Assembly: GCA_002718095.1 (NCBI GenBank)
Contig: PBDP01000002.1
Coordinates: 151,102-179,724 of the forward strand
Direction of reading: 5' to 3'
Origin: Chloroflexota bacterium
GTDB taxonomy: Bacteria; Chloroflexota; Dehalococcoidia; Lucifugimonadales; UBA826
DNA: 28,623 nt
Positions 15,966 through 25,039 of this stretch are shown in pieces. Within the stretch, counting starts at the first letter, position 1. Every line of letters begins with the position of its first letter. Both the position numbers and the translations under genes were made by a program. The notes under the pieces are model-generated. The model saw only the letters and a list, made by a program, of their open reading frames with translations. It had not been told where the DNA came from and searched no databases.

Positions 15966-17399
15966 ATGGCAAAATCAGCAGCCGGAATATTAAAATTAAT
16001 GAAAGAGAATAATTGCGATATCCTCGATCTGAAATTCACGGATCTACCCGGGACTTGGCAACATTTCTCAGTCCCAATTGGACAAGTTGACGATTCGCTT
16101 ATAGAGAAAGGAGTCGGATTTGATGGGTCTAGCGTAAGAGGGTTTCAGTCAATTGAGCAATCTGACATGTTAATAGTCCCGGATCCTTCAACAGCAAGAA
16201 TAGATCCGTTTTATACAGGACAAATAACTTGTATTGCAGATATTAAAGATCCTATTACTGGAGAAAATTACAGTCGAGACCCTAGAAATATTGCGAAAAA
16301 AGCTGAAGCATACCTTAAATCTACAGGGATAGGTGATACTTCATTTTGGGGTCCCGAAGTTGAATTCTTTATATTTGACTCAGTTCAATTTGATTATGGC
16401 TCTAACTTTGGTTTCCACAAAGTTGACTCTAATGAAGGTATTTGGAACTCAGGTGAGCCATACATGTTAGACGGGGTCACATTAAACCAAGGTTACAAAC
16501 CTAGGCATAAAGAAGGTTATTTCCCTACATCGCCTACCGATTCTTTCCAAGACTTAAGAAGCGAGATGGTAAGGTCACTCGTTAATGATTTTGGGCTAAC
16601 AATAGAAGCCCAGCATCACGAAGTTGCATCAGGAGGACAAGCTGAAATAGATATGAAGTATGACACATTATTAACGACAGCAGATGCTGTTATGTCTTAT
16701 AAGTATGCTGTGCGTAATGTAGCTAAACAATATGGCAAAACTGTCACATTCATGCCAAAACCTCTTTTTGATGACAATGGAACAGGTATGCATACACATC
16801 AATCAATATGGAAAGATGGGGTTCCTTTATTTGCTGGAGACGGATATGCAGGTTTGTCAGAGTTAGCGTTAAATTATATAGGTGGAATAATCAAACATGG
16901 TAAGGCTTTAATGGCATTAGCAGCACCAACAACTAATTCATATAAAAGACTAACCCCTGGATTTGAAGCTCCTACTATTTTGGCTCTATCAGCTAGAAAT
17001 AGATCTGCAGCATGCAGGATACCAATGTATTTCCCTGATCCAAAAGCAAAAAGATTAGAGTTCAGGTCTGCTGACCCTACGTGCAATCCATATCTGACAT
17101 TTTCAGCAATGCTAATGGCAGGATTAGATGGAATCGAAAATGGATACGACCCTGGTGAACCACTAGAACAAGATCTTTTTGAATTATCTCCAGAGGAAAC
17201 AGCAGGATTCCCTCAGGTACCTAGTAGCCTTGAAGAAGCCCTTCAAGCTCTTCAAGATGATCATGAATTTTTATTAAAAGGTGACGTATTCACAAAAGAT
17301 GTCATTGAAAATTGGATCAGTTATAAAACTGAAAATGATGCAGATCCTGTAAGGTTACGTCCTCATCCATATGAGTTTTACCTGTCTTTTGATGCTTAA
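15966..17399 (+). CDS. glnA: Glutamine synthetase type I (GSI-beta-like), lacking the adenylylation Tyr
   Basis: ATP-dependent synthesis of glutamine from glutamate and ammonia. The 477-residue length and the insert-bearing layout match GSI-beta enzymes. Motifs: VGFDGSSVRGF, FWGPEVEFFIFD with metal-binding Glu, HHEVASGGQAEID, the ATP-region MPKPLFDDNGTGMHTHQS, the NSYKRLTPGFEAP flap, and RSADPTCNPYL. The adenylylation region reads QDLFELSPEE: Phe405 occupies the place of the modified Tyr397 of enteric GS (NLYDLPPEE), so this site cannot be adenylylated. The ATG has AGGAG 6 bases upstream. It is followed by a terminator-like hairpin and a second GS gene, then gltBD. Function certain; loss of adenylylation follows from the residue seen. 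Confidence 0.97.
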   Translation: MAKSAAGILKLMKENNCDILDLKFTDLPGTWQHFSVPIGQVDDSLIEKGVGFDGSSVRGFQSIEQSDMLIVPDPSTARIDPFYTGQITCIADIKDPITGENYSRDPRNIAKKAEAYLKSTGIGDTSFWGPEVEFFIFDSVQFDYGSNFGFHKVDSNEGIWNSGEPYMLDGVTLNQGYKPRHKEGYFPTSPTDSFQDLRSEMVRSLVNDFGLTIEAQHHEVASGGQAEIDMKYDTLLTTADAVMSYKYAVRNVAKQYGKTVTFMPKPLFDDNGTGMHTHQSIWKDGVPLFAGDGYAGLSELALNYIGGIIKHGKALMALAAPTTNSYKRLTPGFEAPTILALSARNRSAACRIPMYFPDPKAKRLEFRSADPTCNPYLTFSAMLMAGLDGIENGYDPGEPLEQDLFELSPEETAGFPQVPSSLEEALQALQDDHEFLLKGDVFTKDVIENWISYKTENDADPVRLRPHPYEFYLSFDA

Positions 17400-17448
17400 A
17401 CTCAATAAATAAAGCTTATCCTTATAATATAATAAGGGTTTATACTAT

Positions 17449-17491
17449 CTATGGTCTTCACATTTTTATTATGAGAAGACCATAGTTTTTT
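17449..17491 (+). terminator. Strong intrinsic terminator / possible attenuator between the two GS genes
   Basis: A perfect 11-bp stem, CTATGGTCTTC (17449-17459) with GAAGACCATAG (17475-17485), encloses a 15-base loop and is followed at once by six T residues (17486-17491). It begins 50 bases after the first glnA stop, and the T-run ends 17 bases before the second GS ATG. It can end the first glnA transcript. Since no promoter fits after it, the second GS needs readthrough or a start upstream (TATAAT at 17423-17428), which would make it an attenuator. Confidence 0.85.
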
Positions 17492-17508
17492 ACAGGAATT
17501 AAATACTT

Positions 17509-18852
17509 ATGTCTTCAATAATCAGAAATGATGATGCTATCGAATATGCTTTACGTGAAGCACACGATAATGACGTGAAATTTATACGATTATGGTTTAC
17601 TGATATTCTAGGAACAATCAAAGGGTTTGCAATAACGATTGACGAATTGGAAAACTCACTAAATCGTGGAATGGGATTCGATGGGTCTTCTATCGAGGGA
17701 TATGCACGTAGTGATGAAAGAGATTTATATGCTCTCCCTGACCCAACAACATTCAGCATACTTCCATGGAGACCAAGAACCAACGCAGTAGCCAGAATGT
17801 TTTGCGATATAGTGACTCCAGAAGATAAATATTTTGATGGTGACCCAAGAGAAGTTTTAAGACAAAACTTAAAAAGAGCTAATGAAAAAGGTTTTACTTA
17901 TTATGTTTCTCCAGAACTTGAATATTTTTATTTTAAAGATTCTGATAATACAAAACTATTAGATTCAAGTGGATACTTTGATCAAGAAAATTCTGATTTA
18001 GGAACAGATTTAAGAAGAGAGACAGTTCTCACCCTAGAGGAATTGGGAATACCCGTTGCTTCAAGTCATCATGAAGCGGCACCAAGCCAGCATGAAATAG
18101 ACCTTAGGCATACAGATGCCTTAACAATGGCAGACACAGTTATGACTTATAAAACAGTAGTAAAAGAAATAGCAATGAAACATGGATATTTTGCTTCTTT
18201 TATGCCAAAACCATTATCTAATATTAACGGAAGTGGAATGCACACAAACGTATCGCTTTTTAAAGGCGATGAAAATATATTTTATAGTTCTTCTGAGAGT
18301 CATCATATTTCTGAAACTGCAAGGCAATTTTGCGCAGGGCTATTGAAACATGCCAAAGAAATAACCCTCGTGACTAATCAATGGGTTAATTCGTATAAAC
18401 GACTTGTCCCTAGTTACGAGGCTCCTACATATATAACCTGGGCAGAGGTTAACAGATCTGATCTCATACGAATTCCCTCTTACAAGGAAGGACGTGAATT
18501 ATCAAGACGAATAGAATATAGAGCTCCAGATCCTGCTTGTAATCCTTATTTGGCATTTAGCGTTATTTTAGCAGCTGGACTAGAAGGAATCGAAAACGAA
18601 TATAAATTACCAACATCATTCGAAAAGAATGTACATGCTATGACATCAACAGATCGAATAAATGAAGGCATCGAATCCTTACCACAGAATATGTGGGAGG
18701 CGATTCAAATCACTGAAAACAGTTCTTTAGTCAAAAATTCTCTAGGGGAACAAGTATTCAACAGTTTCATCAAGAACAAAAAAATTGAATGGGAAGCATA
18801 TAGTTCGCAAGTATCTCAATATGAATTAGACCGTTATCTTACAATGTTATAG
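17509..18852 (+). CDS. Glutamine synthetase family protein (GSI-alpha-like)
   Basis: A second 447-residue GS, 30 residues shorter than its neighbour because it lacks the GSI-beta insert and adenylylation segment. Conserved parts: FTDILGTIKGFAI, GMGFDGSSIEG, SPELEYFYF, SSHHEAAPSQHEIDLR, SFMPKPLSNINGSGMHTN, the NSYKRLVPSYEAP flap and YRAPDPACNPYLA. The C-terminal control region (VHAMTSTDRINEGIESLP) differs from the usual NIYxMTxEER pattern. True glutamine synthesis is likely given intact metal and substrate motifs and the adjacent GOGAT, but some GS-like paralogues act on other amines. AGGAA at 17494-17498 is the probable ribosome-binding site, directly after the terminator T-run. Base composition matches neighbours. 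Confidence 0.92.
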   Translation: MSSIIRNDDAIEYALREAHDNDVKFIRLWFTDILGTIKGFAITIDELENSLNRGMGFDGSSIEGYARSDERDLYALPDPTTFSILPWRPRTNAVARMFCDIVTPEDKYFDGDPREVLRQNLKRANEKGFTYYVSPELEYFYFKDSDNTKLLDSSGYFDQENSDLGTDLRRETVLTLEELGIPVASSHHEAAPSQHEIDLRHTDALTMADTVMTYKTVVKEIAMKHGYFASFMPKPLSNINGSGMHTNVSLFKGDENIFYSSSESHHISETARQFCAGLLKHAKEITLVTNQWVNSYKRLVPSYEAPTYITWAEVNRSDLIRIPSYKEGRELSRRIEYRAPDPACNPYLAFSVILAAGLEGIENEYKLPTSFEKNVHAMTSTDRINEGIESLPQNMWEAIQITENSSLVKNSLGEQVFNSFIKNKKIEWEAYSSQVSQYELDRYLTML

Positions 18853-18868
18853 AATTCTATAGAATTTT
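18851..18868 (+). terminator. Weak hairpin at the end of the second GS gene
   Basis: AGAATTC (18851-18857), TATA loop, GAATTTT (18862-18868) can form a 7-bp AT-rich stem with one G.T pair, followed by GTTTTG. It starts within the TAG stop codon. A low-stability possible terminator; the AT-rich composition could give this by chance. Confidence 0.3.
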
Positions 18869-18952
18869 GTTTTGTAATTAAGATAATCATTTTAGTCTAC
18901 TAGATCGCTATATATCTATGATGATAAAATTTACATTTATACCTAAACTTTT

Positions 18953-21900
18953 ATGACGAAAAATAAACAACATAAATTGCCAAAATTGGTAAAGCAGGGG
19001 CTCTATGATCCATCATTTGAACATGATGCATGTGGAGTAGCTATGATTGCACACATCAAAGGTGTTAAGAATCATGACATTATCGAGAAAGGGCTTGAGG
19101 CACTAGAGCATTTAGGCCATAGAGGTGCAGCTGGAGCAGATCCTAAAACAGGCGATGGTGCCGGAATAATGACTCAAATCCCTGATGCTATATTTCGTGA
19201 TGAATTAAAAAAAGATTTGCCTCCATTAGATGAATATGCCGTAGGGATGGTCTTTTTACCCGCCCAAAAAACTGATAGAGATACTTGTATAAAATTAATT
19301 GAAGAATCTATATTAGATGAAAACATGCAATTAATTAAATGGCGTGAAGTACCTGTTAATCCTAATTCGATAGGCAATACTGCTAAAGATTGTATGCCGT
19401 ATATTTCACAATTCTTTGTTACACCTAAGTCAAGTCTTAAGGAAGATGAATTTGATTTTTCTCTTTTTGCCCTCAGGCGAATTATAGAGAAAAAAATTGA
19501 CCGCTCAAATATAAGCGAAGATGATTTTTATATATGCTCTTTGTCTAAAAACACTATTGTATATAAAGGTTTATTAATGACTGATCAAGTGCGGACGTTT
19601 TACCTTGATCTTCAGAATGAATCATTTGTTTCATCTCTAGCATTAGTACATTCAAGATTTAGCACTAACACTTTAGGTAGCTGGAGGCTAGCCCATCCAT
19701 ATAGATATGTTATTCACAATGGTGAAATAAATACTCATAGAGGTAATGTGAATTGGATGTCAGCAAGAGAAAAAGTGTTTGACACACAAAACAACAACAA
19801 AGATATTTCTAAATTGATCCCAATAATAAAAGAGGGTCAAAGTGATACAGCCTCATTAGACAACGCACTGGAATTGCTATTATCAACCGGACGAAGTATT
19901 GAACATTCTATGATGATGTTAATCCCAGAAGCTTGGGGAGATCACATCCCTATGAGTGAAGAGAAGAAATCATTCTATGAATATCATTCAAGCATGATGG
20001 AACCCTGGGATGGGCCAGCGCTTGTTATAGGTACAGACGGTAAAAAAGTTTGCGCTGTTTTAGATCGTAATGGACTACGACCTTGCAGGTATTTGGTTAC
20101 ATCAGATGATTTATTAGTGATGGGATCAGAAACTGGAATTATCGATGTAGACGACAAAAAAATAACCTATAAAGAAAGAATCTATCCTGGTCGAATGTTT
20201 CTGTTGGATACAAAAAAAGGTGAGATTATAAACGACACAGAATTAAAAGAGAGCCTATCTAATAGGAAATCATATTCTAAGTGGTTAAAAGAAAATAGAG
20301 TTTTTATTGAAGATCTCCCAAACCCTACAAACATTGTTAAAAATGAATCAGAGAGTTTAATAAATAGACAAAATGCATTCGGATATTCACTTGAAGACAT
20401 ACGAATGCTTCTGGAACCCATGGCACTAAATGCATATGAGCCTACTGGATCAATGGGAAACGACACTCCACTAGCATTCCTTTCTGACCATAATCCTTCT
20501 TTATTTAACTACTTTAAACAATTATTTGCACAAGTAAGTAATCCTCCTTTAGATTCAATAAGAGAAGAATTAGTAACTTCTATTACAGCTACATTAGGAG
20601 AGGAAAAGAACATTTTTGAAGAAACTCCTGCACATTGTAGGCAATTAACGTTAAAAAATCCTGTAATTTCAAATAAAAGTTTACAAAAATTAAAAGAATG
20701 TTCTTTAAATGGATTAAAATCCACTACAATAACTGTTCTGTTAAACGTTGCAAATGACGAATCACTTGAATCAGCAATAGATCGAATATGCAATGAAGCA
20801 ACTAAAGCAATAATTTCAGGGGCTTCTATTCTTATATTATCTGATCGGGGGGTTAATAAATCATATGCTCCGATACCAATCCTTTTAGCAACTTCTGCAA
20901 TACATCACCATTTAATTAGATCAGGTCAAAGAACCAAAGTTGGAATTGTTATTGAAACAGGAGAAGCACGAGAAGTATCTCACTGTGCATCACTAGTAGG
21001 ATTCGGCGCTGGAGCAATAAATCCTTACCTAGCATTAGAAACCATAGAGGAGCAAGTAACATCCAAAACTATAGATACAGATTTACCTGTTGAAGAATTA
21101 CTTGATAATTACATAAAGGCTTGCAATAAAGGCATATTGAAAACTATGTCTAAGATGGGCATTTCTAGTATTCAAAGTTATAGAGGAGCTCAAATATTTG
21201 AAGCCGTCGGACTAAATGCCGTATTTATTAATAAATACTTTACAGGCACTTCTTCCAGAATAGGAGGGATAGGAATAGAAGAAATACAAGAAGAGACATT
21301 AAACAAGCATTCTAAAGGATTTACTGAAAGTACTATCCCAGGAAATTTAAAAATATCTCCAGGTGGCGACTATCAGTGGCGTAGAGATGGAGAGTTTCAT
21401 ATGTGGAACCCGAAAACAATATCTTCTCTACAGCACGCAGTTAAATCAAATAGTTGGGAAACTTATGAAGAATTTGCAAACTATGTTGATTCTGAAACCA
21501 AAAAACTAAGCACTATAAGAGGATTGTTAGATTTTAAAGATGTTCCTTCTATTTCGATAGATGAAGTAGAACCTGCATCAGAAATAGTAAAACGTTTCGC
21601 CACGGGTGCTATATCGCTAGGATCAATTAGTAGAGAGGCTCATGAAACCATGGCAATTGCCATGAATAGAATTAATGCTCGTAGCAATACTGGAGAGGGT
21701 GGAGAAGACCCTGCACGATATACTCATGATCCCAATGGTGATTCCCGAAATAGTGCAGTTAAGCAAGTCGCGTCAGGTAGATTCGGAGTTACTATTGAAT
21801 ATTTGAGTAACGCCAAAGATATTCAAATCAAAATGGCACAAGGAGCCAAACCTGGGGAAGGTGGCCAATTACCAGGGCATAAAGTAGACAAATATATAGG

Positions 21901-23482
21901 CAAGGTACGTAATTCTACACCTGGCGTAGAATTGATATCCCCTCCCCCACACCATGATATTTACTCTATTGAAGATTTAGCTCAATTAATCCACGATTTA
22001 AAAAATGCTAATCCTGAAGCTCGTATACATGTAAAATTAGTAGCTGAATCTGGAGTCGGTACTATTGCTGCCGGTGTATCAAAAGGTCATGGAGATGTTG
22101 TATTAATAAGTGGTCATAGTGGCGGTACAGGCGCATCACCCGAATCATCAATAAAACATGCAGGATTACCTTGGGAACTAGGCGTTGCTGAAACGCAGCA
22201 AGTTCTAGTAATGAATGATTTGAGAGGAAGAATAGTAGTTCAGACAGATGGGCAATTAAAAACTGGTCGAGATGTAGCAATAGCTTGTTTATTAGGAGCA
22301 GAAGAATTTGGTCTTGCCACAGGTCCGCTCATATCTATGGGTTGTATTATGCTTAGGAAATGCCATTTAAATACTTGCTCAGTAGGTATAGCAACACAAG
22401 ATCCTGAATTAAGAAAGAAATTTACAGGTACTCCTGAAAATGTAATAAATTACTTTTTCTTCATAGCAGAACATTTACGAGAAATAATGGCTTCTCTAGG
22501 ATTAAAAACTATAAATGATATGGTTGGAAGAGCAGATTTATTAGATTCTAGATCTGCGATTGATCATTGGAAAACTAAAGGATTGGATTTAAGTAATCTT
22601 TTACATGTTCCCGATGTTCCTAAAGAAGTTGCTAAACATTGTGTAACAAATCAAGACCATAATCTTGAGGCCGCGATTGATTATGATCTCATTAAACAAT
22701 CTAAACCGGCGATTGAAAATAAAGAAAAAGTAATTATCACTAGATCTATAACAAATGCAAATAGAACTGTAGGGACCATACTTAGTCACCATATTGCTAA
22801 AAAATATGGTCTAAAGGGATTACCTGATGAAACAATAAATTTGCGATTTGACGGGGCCGGCGGACAAAGTTTTGGGGCCTTCTTAAGCTCAGGAATTACA
22901 GTAAATCTTGAAGGTGATGCAAATGATTACTTTTGTAAAGGATTATCCGGCGGTAAGGTGATAATAATCCCTCCTCAAGAATCAAGTTTTGTTCCTGAAA
23001 AAAATATCATAATAGGGAATGTAGCGTTATACGGAGCAACAGGAGGTCAAGTATTTATTAATGGCATAGCAGGAGAAAGATTTGCTGTTAGGAATAGTGG
23101 GGCAGAAGCAGTCGTGGAAGGGGTAGGTGACCACGGATGTGAATATATGACAAGAGGAACAGTTGTTGTCTTAGGACCCACTGGTAGAAATTTTGCAGCA
23201 GGAATGAGTGGTGGACAAGCGTATGTTCTGGATGAATCAGGAGATTTCTCATCTCTTTGTAATACAGGATTAGTAAGCTTAGAAACCATTAAATCCGAAG
23301 AAGATATTCAAAGATTATACAGATTAATTAATGATCACAAAAATTTAACTAATAGCTCTAATGCAAAAAAAATAATAAACAATTGGAATAAATACGTACC
23401 AAAATTTGTGAAAGTAATGCCTAATGATTACAAAAAAATATTAGAACAAATGAAAGAAAAAAGTTCTGAGGAAAATCAATAG
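18953..23482 (+). CDS. gltB: Glutamate synthase (GOGAT) large (alpha) subunit
   Basis: Transfers the amide nitrogen of glutamine to 2-oxoglutarate, giving two glutamates; it completes the GS/GOGAT cycle with the genes before it. The 1509-residue protein begins with a 26-residue propeptide ending before Cys27 (HDACGVAMIAHIKG), the N-terminal nucleophile of the class II glutaminase domain (to about 430). A central domain follows, then the FMN-binding synthase domain (about 820-1200) with ARSNTGEGGEDP, GAKPGEGGQLPG and SPPPHHDIYSIEDL. 3Fe-4S ligands are Cys1131, Cys1137 and Cys1142 in GCIMLRKCHLNTCSVG. The C-terminal GXGXG beta-helix domain (about 1270-1480) includes MSGGQAYV. The ATG has no clear ribosome-binding site. 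gltD follows without a gap, so this is the NAD(P)H-type enzyme. Confidence 0.98.
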   Translation: MTKNKQHKLPKLVKQGLYDPSFEHDACGVAMIAHIKGVKNHDIIEKGLEALEHLGHRGAAGADPKTGDGAGIMTQIPDAIFRDELKKDLPPLDEYAVGMVFLPAQKTDRDTCIKLIEESILDENMQLIKWREVPVNPNSIGNTAKDCMPYISQFFVTPKSSLKEDEFDFSLFALRRIIEKKIDRSNISEDDFYICSLSKNTIVYKGLLMTDQVRTFYLDLQNESFVSSLALVHSRFSTNTLGSWRLAHPYRYVIHNGEINTHRGNVNWMSAREKVFDTQNNNKDISKLIPIIKEGQSDTASLDNALELLLSTGRSIEHSMMMLIPEAWGDHIPMSEEKKSFYEYHSSMMEPWDGPALVIGTDGKKVCAVLDRNGLRPCRYLVTSDDLLVMGSETGIIDVDDKKITYKERIYPGRMFLLDTKKGEIINDTELKESLSNRKSYSKWLKENRVFIEDLPNPTNIVKNESESLINRQNAFGYSLEDIRMLLEPMALNAYEPTGSMGNDTPLAFLSDHNPSLFNYFKQLFAQVSNPPLDSIREELVTSITATLGEEKNIFEETPAHCRQLTLKNPVISNKSLQKLKECSLNGLKSTTITVLLNVANDESLESAIDRICNEATKAIISGASILILSDRGVNKSYAPIPILLATSAIHHHLIRSGQRTKVGIVIETGEAREVSHCASLVGFGAGAINPYLALETIEEQVTSKTIDTDLPVEELLDNYIKACNKGILKTMSKMGISSIQSYRGAQIFEAVGLNAVFINKYFTGTSSRIGGIGIEEIQEETLNKHSKGFTESTIPGNLKISPGGDYQWRRDGEFHMWNPKTISSLQHAVKSNSWETYEEFANYVDSETKKLSTIRGLLDFKDVPSISIDEVEPASEIVKRFATGAISLGSISREAHETMAIAMNRINARSNTGEGGEDPARYTHDPNGDSRNSAVKQVASGRFGVTIEYLSNAKDIQIKMAQGAKPGEGGQLPGHKVDKYIGKVRNSTPGVELISPPPHHDIYSIEDLAQLIHDLKNANPEARIHVKLVAESGVGTIAAGVSKGHGDVVLISGHSGGTGASPESSIKHAGLPWELGVAETQQVLVMNDLRGRIVVQTDGQLKTGRDVAIACLLGAEEFGLATGPLISMGCIMLRKCHLNTCSVGIATQDPELRKKFTGTPENVINYFFFIAEHLREIMASLGLKTINDMVGRADLLDSRSAIDHWKTKGLDLSNLLHVPDVPKEVAKHCVTNQDHNLEAAIDYDLIKQSKPAIENKEKVIITRSITNANRTVGTILSHHIAKKYGLKGLPDETINLRFDGAGGQSFGAFLSSGITVNLEGDANDYFCKGLSGGKVIIIPPQESSFVPEKNIIIGNVALYGATGGQVFINGIAGERFAVRNSGAEAVVEGVGDHGCEYMTRGTVVVLGPTGRNFAAGMSGGQAYVLDESGDFSSLCNTGLVSLETIKSEEDIQRLYRLINDHKNLTNSSNAKKIINNWNKYVPKFVKVMPNDYKKILEQMKEKSSEENQ

Positions 23483-24940
23483 ATGGGTAAAATAACTGGA
23501 TTTAAAGAATACAATAGGCAGAATCCTCCTAAGTTGCCAGTTAACGTTAGGATTGGTAATTATGAAGAATTCTATGAAGATTGGGATGAAAAAATAGTAC
23601 AAAATCAAGGCAGTAGATGTATGAACTGTTCTGTTCCGTTTTGTATGGGCGGATGCCCTTTAGGTAATATAATTCCTGATTTTAATGATCTTGTATACAG
23701 AGGATTATGGGAAGAAGCTTTAGAAGAATTACATTCAACTAATAATTTTCCTGATTTCACAGGTAGGATATGTCCTGCACCATGCGAAGCTTCATGTGTA
23801 TTAAATATAAATGCAGATCCTGTCACTATTGAAAATATTGAACGTGCAATATCTGACCGAGGATGGAAAGAAAATTGGATAAAACCACAACCTCCTAAGC
23901 TGAGAACAGGAAAAAAAGTGGCAATAGTTGGATCTGGTCCAGCCGGGTTAGCTGCAGCACAACAACTGAACAGAGCGGGACATACAGTTACAGTCTATGA
24001 GAAATCAGACCGCATTGGAGGTCTTTTAAGATTAGGTATACCCGACTTTAAATTAGGGAAAGAGGTTGTTCAAAGACGTGTTGACCAAATGGAAAAGGAA
24101 GGTGTCACATTCTTGGTAAATTCTTATATCGGTAAAACAATTCCTATCGAATCTATCACTTCAGAATCAGACGCTGTTTTACTAACAGGTGGATCAACCA
24201 TACCAAGAAATCTTGATATAGAAGGTCGGGATTTAGATGGAGTCCATTATGCGATGGAATTTTTAACCCAACAAAATAAGTTAAATAGTGGCGATTCATT
24301 AAATGGAATTGACCGCATTGATGCGAAAGATAAAAATGTCATAATTCTTGGTGGTGGAGACACAGGTTCAGATTGTCTTGGAACATCAATTAGGCAAGGT
24401 GCCAAAGCTATTTACCAACTGGAACTACTTCCTCAACCTCCTAAAAATCGACGTGATAATGACATGTGGCCAAATTGGCCTATGGTGCTAAGAACTTCTT
24501 CTTCACACGAAGAGGGTGGGGAAAGAGATTACAACGTATTGACGAAAAAATTTTCTGGCACCAATGGGGTTTTGAAAAAACTTCATGGTGTACGATTAGA
24601 ATGGGGTGAACCCGATGAATCAGGAAGGCCTAAAATGATCGAGGTAGAAGGTAGCGAATTTGAAATGGATGCCGATTTGGTATTGTTAGCAATGGGATTC
24701 TTACATCCCGAACAAGACGGAATGTTAAAAGATTTATCCTTAGACTTAGATCCAAGAGGAAATGTAAAAACAGATATCAACAAAATGACCAATGTACCAG
24801 GTGTATTTGCAGCTGGAGATATGGCTCGAGGGCAGTCTTTAGTTGTATGGGCACTTGCTGAAGGAAGAGAAGCAGCAAGGGGTGTAGACCAATTCCTTAT
24901 GGGCAAAACAAATTTGCCAAAATCAGCCAGCACTTACTAA
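23483..24940 (+). CDS. gltD: Glutamate synthase small (beta) subunit
   Basis: FAD-dependent electron-input subunit that oxidises NADPH and passes electrons through iron-sulfur clusters to GltB. The 485-residue protein shows N-terminal cysteines Cys46, Cys49, Cys54, Cys58 (RCMNCSVPFCMGGCPLGN) and Cys97, Cys101, Cys105 (GRICPAPCEASC), the FAD motif AIVGSGPAGLAAAQQL, GGLLRLGIPDFKL, the pyridine-nucleotide motif IILGGGDTGSDC, and the C-terminal GVFAAGDMARGQSLVVWALAEGR. The ATG directly follows the gltB TAG, with GAGG (23468-23471) as ribosome-binding site inside gltB, so translation is coupled. Paralogous GltD-like subunits occur in other oxidoreductases, but the adjacency to gltB settles the role. 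Confidence 0.97.
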   Translation: MGKITGFKEYNRQNPPKLPVNVRIGNYEEFYEDWDEKIVQNQGSRCMNCSVPFCMGGCPLGNIIPDFNDLVYRGLWEEALEELHSTNNFPDFTGRICPAPCEASCVLNINADPVTIENIERAISDRGWKENWIKPQPPKLRTGKKVAIVGSGPAGLAAAQQLNRAGHTVTVYEKSDRIGGLLRLGIPDFKLGKEVVQRRVDQMEKEGVTFLVNSYIGKTIPIESITSESDAVLLTGGSTIPRNLDIEGRDLDGVHYAMEFLTQQNKLNSGDSLNGIDRIDAKDKNVIILGGGDTGSDCLGTSIRQGAKAIYQLELLPQPPKNRRDNDMWPNWPMVLRTSSSHEEGGERDYNVLTKKFSGTNGVLKKLHGVRLEWGEPDESGRPKMIEVEGSEFEMDADLVLLAMGFLHPEQDGMLKDLSLDLDPRGNVKTDINKMTNVPGVFAAGDMARGQSLVVWALAEGREAARGVDQFLMGKTNLPKSASTY

Positions 24941-25039
24941 TATTTTAAATATAATTCATTTATTTCTTTAAGATTATAGATATGTTACCCTCGTACTCAC
25001 TCACCATTCTAGAAATAAAAGCTCAAACTTGGAGGAAGA

